DNA of 64,000 nucleotides, from NCBI GenBank assembly GCA_038210655.1, contig JBBQWM010000026.1:17399-81398 (forward strand), given 5' to 3'. The stretch's first letter is position 1; the number at the start of each line of letters is the position of its first letter. Positions 16,221 to 25,366 of the stretch are shown in pieces. A program made the position numbers and the translations under genes. Under the pieces are notes generated by a model that was not told the origin of the DNA, ran no database searches, and saw only the letters and a program-made list of their open reading frames with translations. Source of the DNA: 54-19 sp038210655. GTDB lineage: Bacteria > Chloroflexota > Chloroflexia > Chloroheliales > Chloroheliaceae.

Positions 16221-18902
16221 TTAGGCTATAAGACGAGAAATCGTCTCAAGCAATTTGTTCTGCTCGAATTGACCTTTGACAATGTAAGCCTGAGCGCCCG
16301 CATCCATACCCTTACGGCGATCCTCTTCCGAATCGCGCGAACTGACAATAATAATCGGCAGGTTATTCAAGCGTTCGTCCTGACGAATAGCGGCACTCAA
16401 GCGGAACCCATCCATATTTGGCATTTCTACATCACTCAGAACTAAATCAGGCTTGCGCTCCCGACACATTTTCAGGGCTTCCAAGCCATCACGGGCGGTA
16501 TCGACCTTAAAACCGGCCGTTTCTAGGATGCTGCGTTCCAGTTCGCGGGTCGCCAGCGAGTCATCCACCACCAAAATTCGGCGGGCGCGGCGGGGGGCAA
16601 GCGGGGCAGCATCAGCGGCAGCAGCCACATTATAACTCGGCTCGAAAACCACCGTCCCGCTACTACCCATCCGGGCGCTTTGCACTAGGCCAAATACATC
16701 CAGGATCAAAGCCAGACCATCGGCACCCAACACCGTCACACCCGCAATATTAGGGGTTTTATCCAGAAACGACCCCAAACCTTTGACTACCACTTCCCGT
16801 TCGTCGATTAAACTTTCTATTTCAAAACAAATAAAGCGTTCGGAAACATCCTGAGTAGCTCCACTCCCCGCGCCCGCACTCAAAAGCACGCCGCTAAAGT
16901 AATTATCATCGACCTGCGGCGCTGGCATGTCGTCCTCCAGGTCGGGCGGACGAGAGATCGAGAGGATTTCTTCCAGCCGGATAACCGGGACCAGTTGCCC
17001 CCTTAGCCGCATTACCGGGCGACCTTCCACACTTTGCAAAGTATCACGGGCCGCTCGCAAGGTCCCGGCTACCATTACAGACGGTAGCGCAAAAAGCTGC
17101 CCCGCGCATTGAATAATCAGGGCATCGACGGTGGCCAACGTCAAGGGAATTTCCATACTAAAGGTCGTCCCCTGACCCAGCACACTCTGAACCAGAATCC
17201 GCCCATTCAACCGCTTGATATTCTTCTGGACTATATCCATACCGATACCCCGGCCCGAAAGCTCGTCGGCTCGGTCACGGGTACTAAAGCCAGGCCGGTA
17301 GATCAAGTCCAGGGCCGTCTCATCGCTCAACCCCATCGCCGTTGCCGAGTCCATATAACCCTTTTGGACAGCCACCTGACGCAAATGTTGGGGGTCGATC
17401 CCACTACCATCGTCGATTACCTGAATCAGCACATGGCTACCTTTTTGGAGGGCCGATAGCCGCAAAGTACCTTCCGCCGGTTTACCAGCCGCCAGGCGAA
17501 TTCCCGGCTCTTCGATACCGTGATCGACGGCATTACGTAGCAAATGAATTAACGGATCGCTGATCTGCTCCAAAATCCGCTTATCCACCTCGATAGCTCC
17601 ACCGACTACCACCAACCGCACTTCTTTACCCCGCTCATAGGCCAAATCGCGCAGAGGTCGGGCAAATCGCCCGAAAATGGTATCCAGGGGCAACATGCGA
17701 ATACCGAGCATATTGCGGCGCAACTCATCGGCTGCCGCCCCAAACCGCAAATTATAGGCTTTGCGTTCGCGCAGGACTGCTCCCAGACTTTGTTCAAGCT
17801 GGCTATCAAACGCGATCATTTCTTCGATTTTGCCAAAGATTTTCTTCAGGCCCAAGGGGTCTTCTTTGAATTTATCCCGACCGTTACCGTTACCATGCCC
17901 GTTACCGTTGCGCTCATAGTCGCCAAACAAATTCGCTCCAAAGCTGCTGCCCTTATTTGCGGCAGCCGCCGTCGTTTTTGCCAGGTTATCCTGCTGAACC
18001 CATTCCGGCATTTGGGGCTGCTCGAAGGAGAAAAGCTCGGTGATACCCAGCAACCGGCTACGCTCTTCGACCGGAACTCGCTCGATCAAGTATTCGCGCA
18101 ATTGTTGGGCGACTCGCGACCGGGTGCGGGACTGGCGCAGCAAATCCTGGAGCGCCTGCAAATGTTCTTCGTTTTGCTGTTTGTTGATAACCAATTCGCC
18201 CGCCAAGTTAATCAGATCGTCCAACTTGTTAAGGCGTACCCGAATGGTCTCTTCCCCCGCCCGTTCACCCCGACTTTCGCCAGCCTCAGACGATGCCGGA
18301 GCGATCACAGAAGGCGGTGCATCGACCGTGCGATAGATTATTTGCTCGTCCGACCGATTATTAGGGGAGGCCGAGTGGTAAGGGCCGTTGCCATTTCCGT
18401 TGCCATTCCCATTGCTGTGACCATTAGACGAGTTGTTCTTTTGGGTTTCGCTTTTGTCAAAAACCAGTTCGGGTTTGCCGGCAATCACGGCCATTTTGCC
18501 AAGCAAAACTTCCAATACTTCGGGCGTGGTCATGGGGTTAACATCGCCACCAGGGTTTTGGCGGGTCACCTCGCGGGTCATTTCACTAATAATGTCCAAC
18601 CCCTCGAACAGCATATCAATCGTGGGGCGCGGCACTTCCAGCGGGGGTTGACGATCCCGATAATTGCCAACCAATTCTTCCATTACGTGCGCTACCCGGC
18701 TAATCGAAGGAAAGCCCATCATACGGGCCGCCCCCTTGACGGTGTGGAGCAACCGCATTATTTCGCGCAGCCTCTCACCCTGAGCAGGGCCAGTCCCTAC
18801 TTCTTCCAATTCGACCAGTTCACGAGTTAGATTGACAGTATGACCATCAATTTCTTCTCGGAAGGTGCTAATTAAAAAGGCTTGTTGCTCTTGCTGGTTC
18901 AC
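16221..18902 (-). CDS. cheA: Hybrid CheA histidine kinase with C-terminal receiver
   Basis: 893 residues, GTG start at 18902 preceded by GGGGGT. Hpt domain with H53 (LLHTVKGAARMM), Gly/Asn-rich linkers (NGNGNGNG), dimerisation domain (VRLNKLDDLINLAGELVINK), HATPase with N-box LLRNAVDHG and G-boxes DDGSGID and GRGIGMD, CheW-like regulatory domain, and a C-terminal receiver (RILVVDDSLATR, LVLSDVEMPNMDG, SSRDS). No CheY-binding P2 domain is obvious; the fused receiver may act as phosphate sink or output, as in Pil-Chp or gliding-type systems. A second Gly/Asn-rich insertion interrupts the dimerisation region, which is unusual. Centre of a six-gene cluster. Confidence 0.96.
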   Translation of the reverse strand: MNQQEQQAFLISTFREEIDGHTVNLTRELVELEEVGTGPAQGERLREIMRLLHTVKGAARMMGFPSISRVAHVMEELVGNYRDRQPPLEVPRPTIDMLFEGLDIISEMTREVTRQNPGGDVNPMTTPEVLEVLLGKMAVIAGKPELVFDKSETQKNNSSNGHSNGNGNGNGNGPYHSASPNNRSDEQIIYRTVDAPPSVIAPASSEAGESRGERAGEETIRVRLNKLDDLINLAGELVINKQQNEEHLQALQDLLRQSRTRSRVAQQLREYLIERVPVEERSRLLGITELFSFEQPQMPEWVQQDNLAKTTAAAANKGSSFGANLFGDYERNGNGHGNGNGRDKFKEDPLGLKKIFGKIEEMIAFDSQLEQSLGAVLRERKAYNLRFGAAADELRRNMLGIRMLPLDTIFGRFARPLRDLAYERGKEVRLVVVGGAIEVDKRILEQISDPLIHLLRNAVDHGIEEPGIRLAAGKPAEGTLRLSALQKGSHVLIQVIDDGSGIDPQHLRQVAVQKGYMDSATAMGLSDETALDLIYRPGFSTRDRADELSGRGIGMDIVQKNIKRLNGRILVQSVLGQGTTFSMEIPLTLATVDALIIQCAGQLFALPSVMVAGTLRAARDTLQSVEGRPVMRLRGQLVPVIRLEEILSISRPPDLEDDMPAPQVDDNYFSGVLLSAGAGSGATQDVSERFICFEIESLIDEREVVVKGLGSFLDKTPNIAGVTVLGADGLALILDVFGLVQSARMGSSGTVVFEPSYNVAAAADAAPLAPRRARRILVVDDSLATRELERSILETAGFKVDTARDGLEALKMCRERKPDLVLSDVEMPNMDGFRLSAAIRQDERLNNLPIIIVSSRDSEEDRRKGMDAGAQAYIVKGQFEQNKLLETISRLIA

Positions 18903-19079
18903 GAGTACCCCCGGTTTAAGCTGTTTAGTGAATTGAACGATTACTCTGCTTGAACGTTAGTTTACTACCCCGCTCTATAAAAAAGCGCACTTAGGCCACT
19001 TACCACTCACTGTACCATAACAAGTATTACAACTCCATTACGAAACGGGCCTATCAACTGCATTTTGGCGTTTACCGGG

Positions 19080-19628
19080 TTAAATAGCCTGGTTTGCCGA
19101 AGTTTCGATCAGAAATTGCAAGTCGGCGGCACTCAGAGCAGCGGTTGGCTCAACCAGTGGTATAAGTTTGTCCTGGCTTTGTTGCCACAAACCCCACACG
19201 GCCGGTTTTAACCGCATTTCCTCGATCAAGGGGGGCAGCAACTGAATATCCTTTAACGAGACCCGCTCGATCTCCTGCGTCGCCCCCACCACAAAGCCGA
19301 GCATAAGGTTGTTCTGCTCGATAGTCAAAACCTGGAACGTTTTATCGGCCAGGCTGCTTTCTAGTTCGAGCAAAGTCGCCAGGTCTATTAGCGGCAGCCC
19401 AACCGCACCCATAAAGCCTAAAAAGCCGGGGAAACCAACCTGCCCTAGCTCTTCCGGCTTTAGCAATTGGTCGGGATTATATTGGCGCAAACGCCCCACT
19501 CGGCTGGCCCGGATCGCTATTGCGGTCTTACCCACCTCTACCAATAGCACTTCGAGACTATTCAAAGTAGACTTGGGGGCAACCTCGTCCGCCGCCCTAA
19601 ATTGATAAGAACTTTGTTTTACTTCCAT
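19080..19628 (-). CDS. CheW-like adaptor protein
   Basis: 182 residues from the ATG at 19628 (AGAAGG upstream; a Met seven codons earlier lacks a ribosome site). CheW fold: SLEVLLVEVGKTAIAIRASR, GFPGFLGFMGAVGLPLIDLA and MLGFVVGATQEIERVSLKDI. More divergent than the CheW at 20690 and with an added C-terminal stretch, like PilI/FrzA-type adaptors. It should couple receptor signalling domains to CheA. Confidence 0.85.
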   Translation of the reverse strand: MEVKQSSYQFRAADEVAPKSTLNSLEVLLVEVGKTAIAIRASRVGRLRQYNPDQLLKPEELGQVGFPGFLGFMGAVGLPLIDLATLLELESSLADKTFQVLTIEQNNLMLGFVVGATQEIERVSLKDIQLLPPLIEEMRLKPAVWGLWQQSQDKLIPLVEPTAALSAADLQFLIETSANQAI

Positions 19629-19656
19629 AAAACCTTCTACCTGTCCCATAGTTAGA

Positions 19657-20586
19657 TCAAGAACCCAGTGGCTTGCGGGCCAGCGTATCGATATGAGATG
19701 CCTGGCCTATCGAGTCGCGGTTTATCTCTTTAAAGAGAGTCGCCATTAGGGCATCAAAAGCCGCCTGAGTCATCACCCCTTTTGCGATTAACATTGGCCC
19801 GGCGTTGCGTGTAATCATGATCGAGTTCCGCAACATGTCCATGCCGCGTTTAGTTTCGCCCCCAATCGGAATTATGTCCAATTCGGTATGGATCAGTTCG
19901 GCCCCTATTTCCCGCAACCAACCGGCTTGGTCGATAGTCACATTTACCCCAGGATTGATACTGCGTAGATGCCCGGTAAATACTTTGCTAAAAGGGATCA
20001 AAGCCGGATGAGGAACCAGCCAACCTTCGGGGCCTTCATCCAGCACGTAATCACGCAGATAGATCACCCCACCCGGCTTTAAGGACCCATAAAGCCTTTC
20101 GACGTGCTGTCGAGCCTCGCTAAAATGTTCCATCACAACCATAGCATAAATAAAATCAAACTGGGCCGCCCCGTTTTTCTGCAAACCCAGGCAACTTTCC
20201 AATGGTTGTTTGCCATCGTGAACATAGAAATTGAGACCCGGTCGGGCTGGTTTCGAGATTTTGCTAAACTCGTCGGCGGTCGCAATTGCCCCTGGGTTAA
20301 TATCGATGCCGTTCAAATCAGCCGCTTCAAGCAGACCGCGCTCTTCCAAAACCGCCGCCACATCGTGCAGATACAAACCTTCGGCACAGCCAAAATCCAA
20401 AATCCGAACTTTCTCGCCGGTGGTTTTTGCCTTGTGCAACTTCTCGGCCAGACCATATTCGTCCAGCACTTTGGCAAGGATATGCTCGAAGTTAGGCTTC
20501 AAAATCTCGTGTTGCAAGATCAGGCGATTATTATCATCGGCCTCGACGAAAATATAATTACGAAAGCTGTTGACAGTTGTAGCCAT
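19657..20586 (-). CDS. Class I SAM-dependent methyltransferase in the chemosensory cluster
   Basis: 309 residues from the ATG at 20586; the upstream ATG overlaps the GGAGGT ribosome site. Rossmann-type motifs: VRILDFGCAEGLYLHDVAAV (motif I), LNGIDINPGAIATADEF, FDFIYAMVVMEHFSEARQHV and LKPGGVIYLRDYVLDEG. It lacks the N-terminal helical domain of canonical CheR, so it is not an ordinary receptor methyltransferase by architecture. It sits between two cheW genes, 29 bases from the next, and may either replace CheR or modify another partner of the pathway. Confidence 0.88.
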   Translation of the reverse strand: MATTVNSFRNYIFVEADDNNRLILQHEILKPNFEHILAKVLDEYGLAEKLHKAKTTGEKVRILDFGCAEGLYLHDVAAVLEERGLLEAADLNGIDINPGAIATADEFSKISKPARPGLNFYVHDGKQPLESCLGLQKNGAAQFDFIYAMVVMEHFSEARQHVERLYGSLKPGGVIYLRDYVLDEGPEGWLVPHPALIPFSKVFTGHLRSINPGVNVTIDQAGWLREIGAELIHTELDIIPIGGETKRGMDMLRNSIMITRNAGPMLIAKGVMTQAAFDALMATLFKEINRDSIGQASHIDTLARKPLGS

Positions 20587-20689
20587 TATGTGGTGTACCT
20601 CCACAGGAAAATAATTACTTGAGCCGATTAAGCTCGATTTTATTCCAAATATGACCGAGCCACTTGAACCAACCCATTAACGACAAGGG

Positions 20690-21208
20690 TTAGACTTTTA
20701 GGCTTTCCAACAAACTGGGTAGATTTAAGACAATAATAATCCGATTATCTTTTTGTTCCAATACCGAAGAGGCATAGCGACCTCGGTCGGCATCTATCGT
20801 TAAAAGAGGCGGTTGAAGGGCGCTTCGAGGTACTTCGATCATTTCGACGACGGCTTCGGCAATAATACCGGCCTCCAACTTTTCGTTACGCGCCACAATA
20901 ATACGGGCGGAACTATCCAAAGCGGATTTGGGCAACCCTAGAGCGCCCCGAATATCAATTACAGCGGTCACGTCGCCGCGCAAATTGACCACACCCATTA
21001 CATGGGAAGGGGTAAGCGGTACGCGGGTCACGTCGGAGAGGCGGCTAATTTCACGCACCTGTCCGGCCTCCATGCCGTACCATTCGTTTGCCAGTCGGAA
21101 AACCAGCAACCGAACTTTCGGCTCGTTGCGGCTAACGGTGGTGCCGGTCTGATTGAGATTGCGCTGGCGCACTACGCTCAAAATATCTTCATTATCGTGT
21201 GTAGACAT
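20690..21208 (-). CDS. cheW: CheW adaptor protein
   Basis: 172 residues; AGAGGTAAG ribosome site. Canonical CheW core: LLVFRLANEWYGMEAGQVRE, VTRVPLTPSHVMGVVNLRGD, VTAVIDIRGALGLPK and VEMIEVPRSAL. It joins receptors to CheA in the array. Confidence 0.94.
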   Translation of the reverse strand: MSTHDNEDILSVVRQRNLNQTGTTVSRNEPKVRLLVFRLANEWYGMEAGQVREISRLSDVTRVPLTPSHVMGVVNLRGDVTAVIDIRGALGLPKSALDSSARIIVARNEKLEAGIIAEAVVEMIEVPRSALQPPLLTIDADRGRYASSVLEQKDNRIIIVLNLPSLLESLKV

Positions 21209-21375
21209 AATTGATACTTACCTCTGTGTTTGAAGCTGTAATAGAACTGTATTAAATCAAAAAGATACAAAGTCGAATTTAAGATCACAAACCAACGACC
21301 CGGACGAAGCCGGGCTTTACAAAAATCATATTTTGGTAGTTAAGATCAAGTGCCATCATCAAAGCTAACCCAACC

Positions 21376-21774
21376 TTACGAAGGCTGGAGTAGCCGCCGC
21401 GAAATACGAGTAAAAACTGTTTCGATCAGAAGAGTCAGCACTCGTTCGCCTTCTTCGCCCTTTACTACATAGTAGTCGGCACCCATTTCGTAGGCTTTGA
21501 CCATGTTCTTCAACTTATTCTCGTTGCTAAACATGATAACCGGGATACCGCGCAACTGTAGATCGGCTTTAAGTTCTTTGCAAACCTCAAAGCCACTTAA
21601 ATGCGGTAAATAAACATCTAGCACGATCAAATCGGGCTTTATGTCTGCTGCCCCTGCCAGACCCTCTTCGCCATCCGAAGCGACAAAAACCTCATAATTT
21701 TTGCTTTCCAGCATCAATCTGGTTTTCATAGCCTGGGTCGGGCTATCTTCTACTAGCAGTACTTTTTTCGCCAT
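21376..21774 (-). CDS. CheY/PilH-like single-domain response regulator
   Basis: 132 residues, receiver only: KVLLVEDSPTQAMKTRLMLE, phosphoacceptor D54 (DLIVLDVYLPHLSG), SNEN and VVKGEEG in the Lys loop. The TQAMKTRLMLE motif is typical of PilH/PilG and gliding-type regulators more than flagellar CheY. First gene of the cluster; a 167-bp gap with a small GC hairpin (about 21298-21314) separates it from cheW. AAGGATT ribosome site. Confidence 0.93.
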   Translation of the reverse strand: MAKKVLLVEDSPTQAMKTRLMLESKNYEVFVASDGEEGLAGAADIKPDLIVLDVYLPHLSGFEVCKELKADLQLRGIPVIMFSNENKLKNMVKAYEMGADYYVVKGEEGERVLTLLIETVFTRISRRLLQPS

Positions 21775-22126
21775 CGATCAATCCTTATTTATATGGGGAT
21801 ATTCACACATCTATATATAACCATTGTTGTAACCAGGCTAGAACAACCCCGTCTTCTATCCAATGTACCATAGCAAGCAACTTAATTGCAAGAACAAGTT
21901 TTTTAATATAAATTTTCTAACCAAACCTCACCAAATCTTCTGAAAAAGCTAAACACAGTATGCCTTGCGATCCATATTACGAGTTCAAACTAAGCTCAGA
22001 TTTATAATGACACTCAGGTGTATATTATAATTAATTAAAATATCTATATATTGGATCATTCTCAATAATAGATTAAAATTTGTTCAGTTTGACCAATCAC
22101 CTGAAACTCAATCTGCCATTTTTAAT
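21775..22126. other. AT-rich intergenic region
   Basis: About 350 bases, strongly AT-rich, with several TATAAT-like boxes; it should hold the promoter of the chemosensory cluster and the 3' end of the OsmC transcript. No gene seen. Confidence 0.5.
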
Positions 22127-22555
22127 CTAGGGGGCCTCAACAATTCGGCTAGTAGTCTCGATTTGAACCGACCCGGCTAAACTAGCTGAAACGCCACAAT
22201 ATTTCTCGTGCGAAAGCCGGACGGCCTTATCGACCATCGCCTGATTTAGATTATGCCCTTCCAAAACGTGTTCGATTATAATACGGTCGAACTTCTTGGG
22301 ATGCTCCTCGTGTTCCCAGCCCTTGATTTCAAGATGATAATCGGTCACATCCTGACGCATCTTCCGCAACATAGATAATACGTCCATCCCGGTACAGCCG
22401 CCCAGAGCCACCAAAAGCAAAGTTTTGGGGCTAAAGCCTTCCCCATTCCCGCCAAATTCCACCCCAGAATCTAGCTGCACCGTCTGACCACTGGGAGCCG
22501 TCGCCGATAATTGCATTGGCCCGACCTTTGTCCAATTTACCCTTATTTCACGCAT
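22127..22555 (-). CDS. OsmC-family protein
   Basis: 142 residues, full OsmC/YhfA-type domain. The two family cysteines are present: C54 in VALGGCTGMDVLSML and C120 in HEKYCGVSASL. Members with both act as thiol peroxidases on organic hydroperoxides; YhfA-like members are less certain. Ribosome site AAAGGAAAG. Monocistronic. Confidence 0.93.
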   Translation of the reverse strand: MREIRVNWTKVGPMQLSATAPSGQTVQLDSGVEFGGNGEGFSPKTLLLVALGGCTGMDVLSMLRKMRQDVTDYHLEIKGWEHEEHPKKFDRIIIEHVLEGHNLNQAMVDKAVRLSHEKYCGVSASLAGSVQIETTSRIVEAP

Positions 22556-22599
22556 GGCTATCTTTCCTTTATAAGTATAAAGTAACTACACAGCCGTAT

Positions 22600-22686
22600 C
22601 ACCCTGAGCCGCCACGAAGGGTCTAGATTCTTCGGCGGAGAGGCATCTTTGGCAAAACCCAGACAATCTCCCGCCTCAGAATGACA
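22600..22686. repeat. Intergenic repeat of the TCATTCTGAG...GAAGAATCT type
   Basis: On the minus strand it reads TGTCATTCTGAGGCGGGAG, then CGAAGAATCTAGACCCTTCG and CTCAGGGTGA. This resembles a dispersed repeat I associate with intergenic regions of various environmental bacteria; only one copy is in this window. Confidence 0.45.
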
Positions 22687-22849
22687 TAGATAAGCAGTTA
22701 CAATATAAGCATCTATAAGTTATAAACATCACAAGTAGGGCTTTCGTTTGAGAAACTGGGTCAAACTCAGTTGTAAGATAAGCAGCACGGTTTTACACCA
22801 CCCATCTTATTTTAACAAATCAAATCCAGTTAGGCCAATTGGTGCTATT

Positions 22850-23033
22850 GGGTGAGCGTCAGATTTTTGCACGGGTTCAAACAATAAAAACGGGCAACCG
22901 TGAAAATCCTGCTCCAAACCACTAAAATTATATATTAGAAAAATTTTCTGCGAAAATTTTTCTAATATATAATCACTCCTCGGTTTACGGTGTGGTATAG
23001 TCTGGCTAATATGCAAAAAACTGGCGCTCACCC
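22850..23033. mobile_element. MITE-like element B1
   Basis: 184 bp. Ends GGGTGAGCGTCAGATTTTTG and TGCAAAAAACTGGCGCTCAC (then CC) are inverted repeats. Direct 14-mers CAATTGGTGCTATT flank it (22836-22849 and 23034-23047). The centre is a 22-bp hairpin with a 3-base loop (22927-22973). Homologous throughout to element A at 5829. Confidence 0.85.
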
Positions 23034-23047
23034 CAATTGGTGCTATT

Positions 23048-23152
23048 GGGTGTACGTCAGTTTTTTGCACAGGTTCAAACCATAAGAACGGGCGACTGTG
23101 AAAACCTTGAGGGTGATAGAGCCTCTTTGCCTGCAAAAACTGACGCACACCC
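23048..23152. mobile_element. MITE-like element B2, short variant
   Basis: 105 bp. Ends GGGTGTACGTCAGTTTTTTG and TGCAAAAACTGACGCACAC (then CC) are inverted; the 9-mer GGTGCTATT flanks it on both sides (23039-23047 and 23153-23161). The left half matches A and B1, the right half is different and the central palindrome is missing. It abuts B1 through the shared direct repeat. Confidence 0.83.
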
Positions 23153-23182
23153 GGTGCTATTGACAAGAGGCTCACGGCGCGG

Positions 23183-23211
23183 TTGCAAAAGCGTCGCCCG
23201 ATTGTTATAAT
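23183..23211 (+). promoter_or_regulatory. Sigma70-type promoter for secG
   Basis: TTGCAA (23183-23188), 17-base spacer, TATAAT (23206-23211). It starts 31 bases after the end of MITE element B2. Confidence 0.8.
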
Positions 23212-23286
23212 CAGATACCAGTTAAACTAAGTTTAATAACTGTTTGGCAAGATAGAAGAGAAGATAGCTAAAAAGGATAAACTAAA

Positions 23287-23514
23287 TTGAGTTTAGGAAC
23301 TCTAAACGTTATACAGGTCGTGCTGGGTGTCTTTCTAATCATCCTGATTTTGCTGCAATCTAAAGGTAATAGCTTTAGCGGCGCGATGGGTGGCGGTCAG
23401 AACAACTCGATCTTTCGGACTCGGCGGGGCTTCGAGTTGCGGCTATTCCAGCTTACCATCGTTTTTGCGGTCACCTTTGTGATTGTCGGCTTATGGTCCA
23501 GCTTTCTTAAGTAA
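23287..23514 (+). CDS. secG: Preprotein translocase subunit SecG
   Basis: 75 residues, TTG start after AAAGGAT. Two membrane helices (VIQVVLGVFLIILILLQSKG and LFQLTIVFAVTFVIVGLWSS) with the conserved loop GNSFSGAMGGGQNNSIF, RTRRG. SecG assists the SecYE channel in protein export. It is driven by a good promoter and followed 102 bases later by an exported solute-binding protein. Confidence 0.95.
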   Translation: MSLGTLNVIQVVLGVFLIILILLQSKGNSFSGAMGGGQNNSIFRTRRGFELRLFQLTIVFAVTFVIVGLWSSFLK

Positions 23515-23616
23515 AATAAATAATTTTAGGCTTTTGAAAGCTTTGCGTTCCAGGGTTAGGGTGCTGGTAGCGTATTCACTGTTCTCTATTCCTTCGGTAG
23601 GAAAAGCTAGAGGTAT

Positions 23617-25314
23617 TTGGTATTGGTAAACCGTCTTAGGCTTCAGGTATTTGTAGCGGCAGTTGGTCTGGTCGCTATTGCAATAGCGTTAGCCTATTTT
23701 TTGCTAGTCGTTAAACAAACTAATGAACCGGCCCCTGGGGGAACCTATGTCGAAGGTGTCGTAGTAGAGGCTGCCCCGGCTATCAGTATCAACCCCTTGA
23801 TTGCCCCGTCCGACTCGCTCAGCCAGGATGTCAGTTCGCTGGTTTTTAGCGGCCTGACCCGCAGTGTAGCGGGCAAAGGAGCCGACCAACCCGGTCAGGT
23901 GATCGAACCAGACCTGGCCGACCGCTGGACGGCTACCCCGGATGGCTCGGTCTGGGAATTTCATTTGCGCTATGATGCACGCTGGCAGGACGGCACGCCG
24001 ATTACAGCCCGTGATGTGGTTTATACCATCAACCTGCTCAAAAGCGAGGATTTTCCGGGTGGACGCAATTTGACTACCCTCTGGAAAGACGTACAGGTCA
24101 GCCGTCTGGGGGATTACACCATACGCTTCCGGCTAAATCAACCCTGGCCGGCCTTCCTGAGCTATACGACACTGGGGATTTTGCCGGCCCATAAGTTGGA
24201 AGGCAAGGTCAAACCGGCTAACCTGGCAACCGATGGCTTTAACCAGGCTCCCGTCGGCAATGGCCCTTATCAACTGGCTCCCGGCGGTCTTGCCAGCGAT
24301 GGCATAACCCTGATTGCCAACCCGCTCTATTACGGCAAGAAACCCTATTTGGACAAGATTTGGTTTCGCTTTTATCCGAGCGGCAGCGCGGCGATCAGCG
24401 CCCTGCAAGCCAACCAGATCGACGGCGTATCTCAGGTGACAGCCGATGAAGTGAAACGGTTGGAAACGCTCAAAGATGTTACCGAGATCAATGCGCCCCG
24501 CGCTCGCAACACCTTTTTGTTTTTGAATTTGCAGCGGACAGCCTTATTCGGACAAAAAGAAGTGCGCCAGGCTCTATCTTATGCGATCAACAAGCCGGGT
24601 CTGGTCGATCAGGCGTTGGGAGGTCAGGCTGAAATTAGTTCTTCGCCCATTTTAGCCAGTTCGTGGGCCTATAAGCGAGATATAACGACCTACAATTTTG
24701 ATCGGGCTAAAGCCGAGAAGCTACTCGAAGAGGCTGGCTGGAAGGTTAACCGCAACGGTATCCGCGAACGCAACGGGCAACCTTTGATCTTTCAGTTATT
24801 GACCGACGATACGCTCGACAAGCGCACGGTAGCCAGCCAGATCGCTGAAAACTTGCGGAATGTCCAGATAGTTGTCAAAATTGATATGGCAACTAGCCGT
24901 TCGGAACTGGATAACAATCTCAAGGCCAGCAATTATGACGCGCTGCTTTTTACGGTCGAAGGCGCGTTGAACGACCCCGACCAGTATTCCAACTGGCATT
25001 CTAGCTATGCCGAAGCAGGCGATAACCATCTCAATTTGGCAAACTGGAAGCTGGATCGGGCCGACCGCTTGCTTGAGACGGCCCGCACGATGACCGATCA
25101 GCCAGAACGCGCTAAACTTTATAATCAATGGCAAACAATTTGGGCGGACGAACTGCCCAGCATTCCGCTTTATTCCAGCACCTATAGCTACGTGATTAGC
25201 AATCGGGTGGGTGGTGTACAGCACGACAATCTTAAAGTAATCAATTTAGCCAGCGACCGATTTAAAGATATTGCTTCGCGTCACATCTTTACCAGCACCC
25301 GATTTGGTGCTTGA
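23617..25314 (+). CDS. Peptide/nickel-type ABC solute-binding protein (SBP family 5)
   Basis: 565 residues, TTG start at 23617 (AGAGGT upstream). N-terminal membrane anchor (LQVFVAAVGLVAIAIALAYF) without a lipobox Cys, then the family 5 binding fold: INPLIAPSDSLSQDVSSLVF, DLADRWTATPDGSVWEFHLR, GTPITARDVVYTINLLKS, QAPVGNGPYQLAPGG, KEVRQALSYAINKPGLVDQA. It binds oligopeptides or similar ligands outside the membrane. No permease or ATPase genes are adjacent, so its transporter lies elsewhere or it is an orphan receptor. Confidence 0.93.
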   Translation: MVLVNRLRLQVFVAAVGLVAIAIALAYFLLVVKQTNEPAPGGTYVEGVVVEAAPAISINPLIAPSDSLSQDVSSLVFSGLTRSVAGKGADQPGQVIEPDLADRWTATPDGSVWEFHLRYDARWQDGTPITARDVVYTINLLKSEDFPGGRNLTTLWKDVQVSRLGDYTIRFRLNQPWPAFLSYTTLGILPAHKLEGKVKPANLATDGFNQAPVGNGPYQLAPGGLASDGITLIANPLYYGKKPYLDKIWFRFYPSGSAAISALQANQIDGVSQVTADEVKRLETLKDVTEINAPRARNTFLFLNLQRTALFGQKEVRQALSYAINKPGLVDQALGGQAEISSSPILASSWAYKRDITTYNFDRAKAEKLLEEAGWKVNRNGIRERNGQPLIFQLLTDDTLDKRTVASQIAENLRNVQIVVKIDMATSRSELDNNLKASNYDALLFTVEGALNDPDQYSNWHSSYAEAGDNHLNLANWKLDRADRLLETARTMTDQPERAKLYNQWQTIWADELPSIPLYSSTYSYVISNRVGGVQHDNLKVINLASDRFKDIASRHIFTSTRFGA

Positions 25315-25366
25315 TCTTTATTAAAAATCGCGGTAGGACCGGGTATAAGGGGCGAAAGTTAAAAAA

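Noticed and set aside
17790..18830. 346-codon plus-strand frame opposite cheA
   Set aside because: Antisense to clearly conserved CheA domains, with no recognisable motif and no ribosome site.
19657..20586. Assignment as canonical CheR
   Set aside because: No CheR N-terminal helical domain and none of the CheR-specific motifs; only the general methyltransferase fold is shared.
22807..23175. Open frame of about 120 codons on the minus strand containing repeated Pro/Phe/Glu-rich peptides (RPFLWFEPVQKTDVHPIAPI)
   Set aside because: It lies wholly within the MITE elements; its repeated peptides come from the repeated DNA and there is no ribosome site.
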